In this document: positions 1-5,653 of the stretch, piece by piece
Layout of the letters: each line of letters starts with the position of its first letter
How positions within the stretch are numbered: position 1 is the first letter of the stretch
DNA from: Candidatus Eiseniibacteriota bacterium
GTDB taxonomy: Bacteria; JAFGKV01
Reading direction: 5' to 3'
Length of the DNA stretch: 7,187 nt
Assembly (NCBI GenBank): GCA_025453925.1
Contig: JALOPK010000170.1
Location: 1-7,187, forward strand
Notes under the pieces: model-generated
Told to the model about the DNA's origin: nothing
Database searches by the model: none
Seen by the model: the letters and a program-made list of their open reading frames with translations, nothing else
Position numbers and translations under genes: made by a program

Positions 1-895
1 GTTCCGCCTGCTCCCCAGAGCGGACGAAGAAGGTGCCGATGATGGATGCCAGCACACCGACCGCCGCCATGGTCATGGGTACGGTGACGCCCTGGAGACC
101 CAATCCCGCGGCTGCCGCCAGCGCGCTGGTGGCGACGATCGACCCGACATAGGATTCGTACAGATCCGCCCCCATCCCGGCAACGTCTCCGACATTGTCC
201 CCCACATTGTCCGCGATAACCGCGGGGTTGCGCGGATCATCCTCCGGGATGCCGGCTTCGACCTTGCCAACCAGATCAGCGCCGACATCGGCCGCCTTGG
301 TGAAGATGCCTCCGCCTACGCGGGCAAACAAGGCCTGGGAGGAGGCGCCCATGCCGAAGCACAACATCGTCGACGTGATGGCGCCGATCTTGTCGCCTAC
401 CCCGCCAGGAAGCGCATGGCTGTTGTAGTACCAATCCAGGAAGTAATACCAGATCGAGAGGTCCAGAAGCCCGAGGCCCACCACCGTGAGCCCCATGACC
501 GCACCACTGGAAAACGCAACTCTGAGTCCCGAGTTCAGGCTCCGGCGGGCGGCATGTGCCGTCCGGGCGCTGGCGCTGGTGGCGACCGTCATGCCGATGA
601 ACCCGCTCAGCCCCGAGAAGAACCCCCCCGTGAGGAAGGCAAACGGCACGAACACCACCACGAGTTTCATCCACGCGAGGAGAAGCAGGAGAATGAACAT
701 GCCCACGAAGTAGAGGGTCACCACCGTGTACTGCCGCTTCAGATACGCCCGCGATCCCTCCCGCACCGCCGCGGCGATCTCCTTCATGCGGTCGGTGCCC
801 TCGTCGAGCTTCATGATGCACGCGGCAAGATAGAAGGCGAACCCCAGCGCCACGATTGAACCAACCGGCGCAAGCCACAGAAGGTCATTCAGCAT
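1..895 (-). CDS. hppA: Membrane-bound ion-translocating pyrophosphatase, N-terminal 298 residues (partial)
   Basis: Integral membrane enzyme that hydrolyses PPi and pumps Na+ and/or H+ across the membrane. The ATG at 895 opens a frame that stays open to base 2; the C-terminal half is outside the window (the family is usually about 670-800 residues). Visible: a hydrophobic N-terminal helix (about 6-27), further hydrophobic segments near 58-105 and 124-147, then the family's substrate-binding block: ARVGGGI (191-197), DVGADLVGK (203-211), PEDDPRNPA (217-225), DNVGDNVGD (229-237) and GADLYESY (242-249). R192, K200, D203, D229, D233, D237, D244 and E247 fall one residue after the known active-site and gate positions of the Thermotoga maritima enzyme as I recall them. 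E247, three residues after D244, with VAGMGAD before it, resembles Na+-pumping K+-dependent members rather than plant-type H+ pumps. The K+-dependence site lies in the missing half. GAAGGGAG sits about 5 nt before the ATG. The gene starts 11 nt after pth, so co-translation is likely. Family certain; ion specificity inferred. Confidence 0.97.
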   Translation of the reverse strand, partial: MLNDLLWLAPVGSIVALGFAFYLAACIMKLDEGTDRMKEIAAAVREGSRAYLKRQYTVVTLYFVGMFILLLLLAWMKLVVVFVPFAFLTGGFFSGLSGFIGMTVATSASARTAHAARRSLNSGLRVAFSSGAVMGLTVVGLGLLDLSIWYYFLDWYYNSHALPGGVGDKIGAITSTMLCFGMGASSQALFARVGGGIFTKAADVGADLVGKVEAGIPEDDPRNPAVIADNVGDNVGDVAGMGADLYESYVGSIVATSALAAAAGLGLQGVTVPMTMAAVGVLASIIGTFFVRSGEQAE

Positions 896-900
896 AGATA

Positions 901-908
901 CTCCCTTC
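901..908 (-). promoter_or_regulatory. Ribosome-binding site of hppA, overlapping the pth stop
   Basis: On the minus strand this reads GAAGGGAG, with 5 nt before the hppA ATG. Its 5' end overlaps the TGA of pth (907-909). This places hppA initiation where ribosomes finish pth and suggests translational coupling. Confidence 0.7.
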
Positions 909-1629
909 AACTCCGTCCAGTCGACGGACCGCCGCCGACTCCATGGCGGAGGCGCGCCACCGGGTCTTCCGCAGCGGGATGGGTACCCCGCCCGACACCG
1001 TCTGTATCCTCCGCTTGGGCATGCGCGGCATCAGCTCCCGGCATGCGTTGAACTCTCAAAGTCGTGCGCACGAAACCGCCTCGAGTCACCGCCAATGCTA
1101 TCGCGTCTGCAGCGACATGACAAACGGCTGCGTACCACTCATGCTGCACGGCAGTGAGCGGTCGCAGCACAAAGTCGCTGAGATCCTGGTCGGGATCCCG
1201 CTCGCTGCCGACACCCACCCGCACGCGAACGAACGCGTCCGACCCGACGGCCTCGATAATCGAAGCCAAACCCTTGTGCCCGCCGGAAGAGCCGCCAATC
1301 CTGACGCGGATCCGCCCGTCGGGAAGCGCGACGTCATCGCAGGCCACCACCAGGCGGTCCGGCGACAGGGACCAGTGGCAGAGCGCCGACCGGACTGCGC
1401 CGCCGCTCACGTTCATCCATCGGAGGGGCTTGAGGAGAACCACTGGTTGCGCGCCAATCTCTCCGCACGCCGCCAGCATCCATCCTCCCCCGGCCCATCG
1501 GTCCCACTGTGCCCCCGCGCGGGCCGCGAGCTCCTCCACGGTCCAGAATCCCAGATTGTGACGTGTGCGCTGGTACGACTCCCCGGGGTTACCCAGCCCG
1601 GCGATCAACCAGAGTGGGAGGACACCCAC
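907..1629 (-). CDS. pth: Peptidyl-tRNA hydrolase (Pth) with a C-terminal extension
   Basis: Cytosolic hydrolase that cleaves the ester of peptidyl-tRNA dropped from ribosomes, recycling tRNA. The N terminus has the family signature: GLGNPG (11-16) and TRHNLGF (22-28), with catalytic H24 and N14. WMNVSG (71-76) supplies N73, equivalent to E. coli N68. D98 in the CDDVALP segment matches E. coli D93. GGHKGL (116-121) has Lys where E. coli has N114; I recall such substitution in other bacterial Pth proteins. RVRVGVG (about 135-141) is the usual core strand. The protein is 240 residues against roughly 190 for the family: after about residue 193 comes a low-complexity Ala/Gly/Asp/Arg tail with no recognisable fold. 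The start is a GTG at 1629, 21 nt after the rplY stop. No strong Shine-Dalgarno is visible, so initiation probably depends on coupling to rplY. A start a few residues downstream cannot be excluded. Confidence 0.96.
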   Translation of the reverse strand: MGVLPLWLIAGLGNPGESYQRTRHNLGFWTVEELAARAGAQWDRWAGGGWMLAACGEIGAQPVVLLKPLRWMNVSGGAVRSALCHWSLSPDRLVVACDDVALPDGRIRVRIGGSSGGHKGLASIIEAVGSDAFVRVRVGVGSERDPDQDLSDFVLRPLTAVQHEWYAAVCHVAADAIALAVTRGGFVRTTLRVQRMPGADAAHAQAEDTDGVGRGTHPAAEDPVARLRHGVGGGPSTGRS

Positions 1630-1650
1630 GGCATCGGCCCGGGCAGACCA

Positions 1651-2292
1651 TCACGAATCTTCGGCAGCAGGCCCTTCCTCCGCGGCGGGTGCTCCTTCCT
1701 CTCCCTCCACCGCCTCGGCTGCCGGGGCCTCGATCCTCGGCCGGGCCACAGTGGCGACGGCCAGCGTGGCATCGGTCAGTATCGCGCCATCGGTCCATCC
1801 GATATCTGAGACGTGGAGCGTGCTGCCTGCGTGTAACTCCGTCACATCCAGAATCAGAGTATCGGGTATCTGCCCCGGCAGACACCGAATTCTGGCTCGC
1901 CAGACGTGCTGTTCGAGATGGCCGCTCTCCTCACGCACTCCGACAGGCGTGCCCTTGAGTTCCACCGGGACTTCGACAATCAACGGCTGCGTGGCCAGCA
2001 CGACCTGGAAATCAAGGTGAACAGGGCGGGATGTGACCGGATCCTTCTGCACCTCCCTGAGCAGGGCAACTGCGGGGGCATGGTCATCGGACCAGGCCAG
2101 TTCCACAAGACGGCCCAACCGCAGGCCCTTGCGCAAGGCGGAGCGCAGGGTCTTCTCCTCCACGGAGACCGATATCGGATCGGTTTCCTTGCCGTACACG
2201 ATCGCCGGTATGAACCCCGCCCGCCGCAGCCGACCTGCATGGCCCTTGCCGAACTCGTTACGCGTCGTCACTTCGAGTGAGATTCTCTCCAT
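1651..2292 (-). CDS. rplY: Large-subunit ribosomal protein bL25 (Ctc/TL5 type)
   Basis: Ribosomal protein that binds 5S rRNA in the central protuberance; the two-domain form is known as Ctc in Bacillus and TL5 in Thermus. The 213 residues fit that long form. The 5S-binding domain is about 1-95: GKGHAGRLRRAGFIPAIVYG (15-34) is the classic basic segment, and VQKDPVTSRPVHLDF (81-95) is the conserved end of the domain. A second beta domain follows (about 96-186, with VEVPVELKGTP at 106-116). The last 25 residues are an acidic Ala/Glu tail, common in this type. The ATG at 2292 has an AAGGAAG purine-rich site about 5 nt upstream. pth follows after 21 nt, a very common bacterial pairing. The usual prs (ribose-phosphate pyrophosphokinase) neighbour is absent; a 354-nt non-coding stretch with a possible promoter precedes the gene instead. 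Confidence 0.97.
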   Translation of the reverse strand: MERISLEVTTRNEFGKGHAGRLRRAGFIPAIVYGKETDPISVSVEEKTLRSALRKGLRLGRLVELAWSDDHAPAVALLREVQKDPVTSRPVHLDFQVVLATQPLIVEVPVELKGTPVGVREESGHLEQHVWRARIRCLPGQIPDTLILDVTELHAGSTLHVSDIGWTDGAILTDATLAVATVARPRIEAPAAEAVEGEEGAPAAEEGPAAEDS

Positions 2293-2337
2293 GTTCTTCC
2301 TTCTTCCCTGCTGAATCGGACCGTTTCCGAGACCGGA

Positions 2338-2423
2338 GGATGGCCGGTACCTCGCCCCTTGACCGACGTTCCAAGAATGGGTTCACGTCGAAGAGCCAGC
2401 GGCGGGCACAACCCTGGCCATCC
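2338..2423 (-). other. Long inverted-repeat structure in the rplY leader
   Basis: An 8-nt perfect inverted repeat (2338-2345 with 2416-2423; GGATGGCC pairs with GGCCATCC) encloses about 70 nt. Inside it a second perfect 6-nt repeat (2364-2369 with 2385-2390; CGACGT/ACGTCG) encloses a 15-nt loop. On the minus strand this would form a long imperfect stem ending about 45 nt before the rplY ATG. It could be an autoregulatory leader, as known for many ribosomal protein operons, but I do not recognise a named motif, and GC-rich DNA yields repeats by chance. Confidence 0.35.
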
Positions 2424-2445
2424 GCGAGTGCGCCCAATCCCGCCG

Positions 2446-2465
2446 GCCGTGCGCGGGAGCACGGC
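2446..2465 (-). repeat. GC-rich hairpin in the rplY leader (7-bp stem)
   Basis: GCCGTGC (2446-2452) is perfectly complementary to GCACGGC (2459-2465) with a 6-nt loop. No T tract follows on either strand, so a standard intrinsic terminator is not supported. It is probably part of the transcribed leader. Confidence 0.4.
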
Positions 2466-2469
2466 GCGT

Positions 2470-2486
2470 GGCCCCGACGTGGGGCC
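2470..2486 (-). repeat. GC-rich hairpin in the rplY leader (6-bp stem)
   Basis: GGCCCC (2470-2475) pairs with GGGGCC (2481-2486) across a 5-nt loop. It lies only 4 nt from the neighbouring hairpin at 2446-2465, giving two tandem stable stems shortly after the predicted transcription start. There is no T run. Confidence 0.4.
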
Positions 2487-2523
2487 GGAACGAATCCACG
2501 TGGCCTACTGATGAATGGCGCGC

Positions 2524-2553
2524 TTAAGAAAGGGCAGACCGTCCTCCAGTCAA
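2524..2553 (-). promoter_or_regulatory. rplY: Candidate sigma-70-type promoter for rplY-pth-hppA
   Basis: On the minus strand, TTGACT (2553-2548) is followed after 17-18 nt by TTCTTA/TCTTAA (2530-2524), the only AT-rich patch in this stretch. Transcription would begin near 2516 and give a leader of roughly 220 nt before rplY. The -35 element is a 5/6 match to consensus; the -10 element is weak (TATAAT expected). Judged by eye only. Confidence 0.4.
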
Positions 2554-2590
2554 GTCGTTCGAGGCGACGCCCACTCGTCAGTGCCGTGGG

Positions 2591-2626
2591 CCGGTACAGA
2601 CCGGGCGATTCACGCACCCGTGGTGC
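2591..2626 (-). terminator. Two small hairpins just after the msrC-type gene, weak terminator candidate
   Basis: GCACC/GGTGC (2614-2618 with 2622-2626, 3-nt loop) and CCGGT/ACCGG (2591-2595 with 2600-2604, 4-nt loop) lie 20-56 nt downstream of the stop at 2647-2649. Both are GC-rich, but neither is followed by a T run on the minus strand. They could slow or end transcription; an ordinary intrinsic terminator is not shown. Confidence 0.2.
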
Positions 2627-2646
2627 CCGCCCCGGCGAGAAGGCGG

Positions 2647-3171
2647 TCATCCGCGCTCCTGGACGCCGAAACGACCGGCGATGCGAGGATCGTAGCGACA
2701 CCGCTCCACGACCGGAGCGATTCGCGCGCATACCGCCTCCAGCAGCTTTCTGTCCTCATCCGAGAACCTGTTCGGTTGATGGGAGTCGATATCGAGCTCT
2801 CCTGCGACTCGGCCCTCCCGCCAGACCGGCACGACGATCTCCGATTTCACCTTGAGGCTGCACGCAAGGTAGTTCCCCTCCCGGGCCACATCGGCAACCA
2901 GGAAGGGTTGACCGGCTTCTGCCGCCTGCCCGCAGATCCCCACTCCGAACGGAATGCGGACATGCTCGGTGGGATCCCCGACATACGGCCCCAACACCAG
3001 ATCCCGCGGATGGAGAGGGTCAACCAGATAGAAGCCCACCCAGTCATACCCGTGGACGCGCGAGGCCAGCGTGACGCAGACTTGATGCAGGGTCTCCCAC
3101 GCGTCGCCATCTGCCGCAGCGAGCCGTTCGGCATCCTGCAGTATCGCTGCTTCGTGGGATTCAGTATCCAT
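2647..3171 (-). CDS. msrC: Free methionine-(R)-sulfoxide reductase (fRMsr, GAF fold), two-cysteine form
   Basis: Cytosolic thioredoxin-linked enzyme reducing free L-methionine-(R)-sulfoxide, an oxidative-damage repair role; the E. coli relative is YebR/MsrC. The 174 residues form one GAF domain. YDWVGFYLVD (42-51), LVLGPYVGD (58-66), VRIPFGVGICG (71-81), YLACSLKVKSEIVVPV (101-116) and GELDIDS (124-130) match the family in order. Spacing places C80 and C104 at E. coli C94 and C118 (24 apart in both), E111 at E125, and D127/D129 at D141/D143. The E. coli C84 position is H70, so only the catalytic cysteine and one partner remain. I chose the ATG at 3171 because GGAGG lies 9 nt upstream; a longer reading from TTG at 3234 adds an Arg/Pro-rich segment unlike the family. 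A general GAF sensor is the alternative, but the conserved active-site set argues for the enzyme. Confidence 0.88.
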   Translation of the reverse strand: MDTESHEAAILQDAERLAAADGDAWETLHQVCVTLASRVHGYDWVGFYLVDPLHPRDLVLGPYVGDPTEHVRIPFGVGICGQAAEAGQPFLVADVAREGNYLACSLKVKSEIVVPVWREGRVAGELDIDSHQPNRFSDEDRKLLEAVCARIAPVVERCRYDPRIAGRFGVQERG

Positions 3172-3328
3172 GGCGCATAGCCTCCGGCTCAGGAGAGGAT
3201 GACGCTCTCGCGGGCGACGATCCGGGGGAGTCAACCGCCCGTGTGTCCGGTGCCGCGCAGGAAGCGAAGCGGTCGAGGCGGCCGGGGAGTCGTATGGCGG
3301 CCCGCAGGATCGCCTCGCTGAGGCTCAT
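3161..3328 (-). CDS. Candidate small protein, 55 residues, unknown function
   Basis: A short open frame fills the gap between the M23 gene and the msrC-type gene. It starts at ATG 3328, 8 nt after the M23 stop (a GTG directly before it at 3331 is an alternative), and ends with TGA at 3161-3163, overlapping the first 11 nt of the next gene. The product begins MSLSEAILRAAIRLPGRLDR, which could form a basic amphipathic helix, and continues as a Ser/Pro/Ala-rich tail. By eye, GC at third positions is high in the first 25 codons (about 88%) and lower later. There is no strong Shine-Dalgarno, only CAGG about 8 nt before the GTG. I recognise no family. GC-rich DNA produces many such frames, so it may be spurious; its fit between two genes with coupling-style junctions is the main argument for it. 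Confidence 0.25.
   Translation of the reverse strand: MSLSEAILRAAIRLPGRLDRFASCAAPDTRAVDSPGSSPARASSSPEPEAMRHGY
3181..3185 (-). promoter_or_regulatory. Shine-Dalgarno site that fixes the msrC-type start
   Basis: GGAGG on the minus strand, 9 nt before the ATG at 3171. This is one of the best ribosome-binding sites in the window, and it rules against the upstream in-frame TTG at 3234 as the main start. Confidence 0.7.
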
Positions 3329-3336
3329 CACGTGCA

Positions 3337-5613
3337 CTACCTGACCCTGACCCGGACGTCCGCGGATGCAGAATTGCCGACCTTGTCCCGTGCCTCAAGC
3401 CGAATGACATGCTCGCCCGCATCCAACGGCTCGGTCAGCCGGTGGACCCATGCCGCGCCCTCAGGACACGCAGGAACAGGTCTTTCATCCACATACATCT
3501 GCACTGAGGCCGGGTCCACTCCAGTCCCGCGGTCAGCGGCATATCCCTTGATGTGGATTGTTTGCCGTGCCAGGGTGGCCCCGTCGCGGTGCTCCAGGCG
3601 CACGGTGGGAGGAAACTGATCCCGCAGCAGGGCAAACGTGCCCAACTCGTCGATCGAACCGAGCATTGCATCGGACTCGGCGTCAAAGGTCCCGGGGAGG
3701 GGGCGATAGTCTTCACCGCCCCCCCAGCGGAAGATCCCGACCCCTTCGCTCGTGGCGCTCTCGGCGGGCACGCGCATGCCGATCATGACCGGGCCCTTCA
3801 GAAGGGCGGATTCGGGGGAGAACCGATATCCCGCCGTGAGAAGCTCGAGCCCGTTCCCGGGATGCGGGAGGGCACGTCCGTCCACCCTGAGGTAGGTGTC
3901 CTGGAAAACCGCGTCTGGGCCCGCCGCAACCCACGCCTGGCCGTCATCGCTGCGCACCAGCGAATTGCCTGACATTGCCAGCGGAGACACCGGCACGCAC
4001 AGCTCGGCCTTCCCTACCCCCCCGTCGGCGGCGTTCACCAGGAACACCAATCGGAACTCGGGCGCGGCCTGGGGAAACAGCAGCAGTTCCATACCATAGG
4101 TGCGTTCATCCTGCGCCCACATCGAAGCCGGACTGAAACCCAGACTCCCCGGGCAGACGAACGTCTGCGGGGCCTGCGCGAGATCGCGGGCCGATCGCAG
4201 CGTGATGCGCACGTAGGTGCCCTCCAGTTCGTAGGAGGCTTCGACAGCGACATCATCCCCCTCGGCGCGTGCCTCACCACGGTAGAACGGCCGGGAGGAA
4301 ACGCCCATCGGATCCTTCACGTGAACGGAGAGGAGTGCATCCGGACCTTGCCACCGGACAATCCAGCGCTGTGTGTCAAGGTGTCGCGATTCCAACGGCC
4401 TCCACTTGCCTCGCGACTTGGCGGCAAACGATGCGATGCACCGGCCGGGATCCTCGTCACGCACGTCCATGACCAGAGTATCAGGGCCGGCCCACTCGAT
4501 GCCGACGACCTCAGGAGGATAGTTGACGAGGAGTGGAAGGGTAACGGCTGAGCAGTTGCCCGCCGCATCCTCCAGGAAGATGTCAACCGAGTGAGGCCCA
4601 TAGTCGAGCCCCCCCAGCCCCGCGCGCAGAACACCGTCACCGGGAGACCCCTCGTGAAATCGGAGATGATCACCGGGGAGTTTGTAGAGCCGCTCGCAGC
4701 GGCCGAATCCACGTCTCAGCAGATCGTTGTCGTAGACCAGTTCAATGAGACGCAACTGGTCTTCGGGAAAGGCCCCGTACTCACGACGGAAGATTGGCTC
4801 CCCGTCGATCTCCACGCGGAGGCGGTAGAGGCCGACCCTGTCGCCCCCGCTGTTGATCCGGTCGACGGCGCGCACCGAGAGTCCGATCTCTCCGCATACC
4901 TGAGGTGTCGTGAGCGCCGACCACCGATCGGATTCGCCGTCCTTCCTGACCCGAACGGAGACCGGCGCAGCGCGCCCGTTGATGAGGGCACTAGAGTTGA
5001 GCGGTGACAGTACCAGGCGGTAGACCGTGGGGGCGACCGAGTCGGGAACGGAGTACCACCGCACCAGGGGGTTGACCACTTCCCCGTCCGGGGTTCTGAT
5101 CTCCATATGCAGGTGGGCGGGGCCAACTCCCGAGCTTCCCGACGTACCGACGATGTCGCCCGCCTCAAACGTGACGCGTCCGGGCTCCGGGTAGAAGTCG
5201 ACCATACAGTGACCAAGCTGGTCCTGCATCTGACGGACACACGCCTCAACTCCCGGGGCGAACCTCTTCATGTGCGCATACGTCACCCTAGATCCGTCAC
5301 TCATTTGAAGACCAAGCAGTTTGCCGTATCCGCGGGGATCCACCTTGACGCGCCAGACCGTGCACGGCCCAAGCGCCCTCAGCGGGTAACCCGACACACC
5401 GGAGGTGGAGAAGTCGAGGCCTGCGTGGAAATGGCTACGCCGGTACTCACCAAAGGTAGACGTGACTTTGGCGGGAATGGCGAGGGGCCACAGCAGGGAG
5501 TCACCAAACGAAATAACGGAATGGGGGTCGGCCACAGCGGGGAAGAGAAAGGCGGCAAGCGCGAGGAAAAGGAAGGACAAGGTCCGCGCCGCGGCGTTCA
5601 TGTGGTGCGACAC
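3337..5613 (-). CDS. Secreted M23-family metallopeptidase with long beta-rich C-terminal region
   Basis: Probable zinc endopeptidase exported to the envelope; M23 (LytM-type) domains usually cut peptidoglycan cross-links. Numbering is from the GTG at 5613 (758 residues). Residues 1-28 look like a Sec signal peptide: Arg near 10, a hydrophobic core, and PAVA before the likely cut. The M23 core (about 45-180) is catalytically complete: HAGLD gives H63 and D67, YAHM gives H114, AHLHMEI gives H167 and H169. Residues about 190-365 resemble the region after the peptidase in M23 proteins of Bacteroidota-like bacteria (YRLRVEIDG, LIELVYDNDLL, KLPGDHL, then an EDAAGN Ig-like edge). The last 93 residues form a bacterial Ig-like domain (ADRGTGVDPASVQMYVD; ARDKVGNSA). 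About 300 residues between have no motif I recognise. GAGG lies 8 nt before the GTG. ATG 5601 is a near-equal start; ATG 5667 and GTG 5703 would put a long polar stretch ahead of the signal peptide. It starts 40 nt after the TPR gene and is probably in its operon. Confidence 0.92.
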   Translation of the reverse strand: MSHHMNAAARTLSFLFLALAAFLFPAVADPHSVISFGDSLLWPLAIPAKVTSTFGEYRRSHFHAGLDFSTSGVSGYPLRALGPCTVWRVKVDPRGYGKLLGLQMSDGSRVTYAHMKRFAPGVEACVRQMQDQLGHCMVDFYPEPGRVTFEAGDIVGTSGSSGVGPAHLHMEIRTPDGEVVNPLVRWYSVPDSVAPTVYRLVLSPLNSSALINGRAAPVSVRVRKDGESDRWSALTTPQVCGEIGLSVRAVDRINSGGDRVGLYRLRVEIDGEPIFRREYGAFPEDQLRLIELVYDNDLLRRGFGRCERLYKLPGDHLRFHEGSPGDGVLRAGLGGLDYGPHSVDIFLEDAAGNCSAVTLPLLVNYPPEVVGIEWAGPDTLVMDVRDEDPGRCIASFAAKSRGKWRPLESRHLDTQRWIVRWQGPDALLSVHVKDPMGVSSRPFYRGEARAEGDDVAVEASYELEGTYVRITLRSARDLAQAPQTFVCPGSLGFSPASMWAQDERTYGMELLLFPQAAPEFRLVFLVNAADGGVGKAELCVPVSPLAMSGNSLVRSDDGQAWVAAGPDAVFQDTYLRVDGRALPHPGNGLELLTAGYRFSPESALLKGPVMIGMRVPAESATSEGVGIFRWGGGEDYRPLPGTFDAESDAMLGSIDELGTFALLRDQFPPTVRLEHRDGATLARQTIHIKGYAADRGTGVDPASVQMYVDERPVPACPEGAAWVHRLTEPLDAGEHVIRLEARDKVGNSASADVRVRVR

Positions 5614-5621
5614 GGATCCGG

Positions 5622-5625
5622 CCTC
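5622..5625 (-). promoter_or_regulatory. Shine-Dalgarno core supporting the M23 start at 5613
   Basis: GAGG on the minus strand, 8 nt before GTG 5613. The next ATG at 5601 would sit 20 nt away, too far for it. No comparable purine site precedes ATG 5667 or GTG 5703. Confidence 0.45.
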
Positions 5626-5653
5626 GGGGCACTCCGCGACAAGGTTCGGTGTC

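Larger units (their letters stand above)
2293..2646. other. Intergenic region between msrC-type gene and rplY, no convincing gene
   Basis: This 354-nt gap contains overlapping open frames on both strands, but their translations are Arg/Pro/Gly-rich with no family resemblance, as expected from GC-rich DNA. I see no tRNA T-loop or cloverleaf and no SRP, RNase P or tmRNA hallmark. What it does hold is a candidate minus-strand promoter (2524-2553), small GC hairpins near the end of the upstream gene, and several longer inverted repeats between the promoter and rplY. It is best read as the end of one transcript and the promoter plus structured 5' leader of rplY-pth-hppA. Confidence 0.6.

Noticed and set aside
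276-878. Minus-strand open frame of 200 codons overlapping hppA in another frame
   Set aside because: The hppA frame has unmistakable family motifs throughout; this one is a His/Arg/Gly-rich shadow.
943-1809. Long plus-strand open frame (288 codons) opposite pth and rplY
   Set aside because: Lies wholly antisense to two firmly recognised genes; its translation is Arg/Pro/His-rich with no family resemblance, as expected from GC-rich shadow frames.
2293-2520. Possible 6S RNA, SRP RNA or tRNA in the rplY leader
   Set aside because: Inverted repeats are present, but I find no T-loop, SRP tetraloop domain or 6S central-bubble layout. A faint similarity of GATGG and GCGAGG to 5S loop E strands is too short to count, and the GATGG is better used in the 8-bp stem.
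2258-2731. Minus-strand open frame (157 codons) spanning the rplY leader
   Set aside because: Overlaps the ends of two real genes in the wrong frame, is Arg-rich and motif-free; the leader is better explained as non-coding.
3229-3234. TTGACT upstream of the msrC-type gene as a -35 element
   Set aside because: No AT-rich -10 hexamer lies 16-18 nt downstream; the matching position reads GCGAGA.
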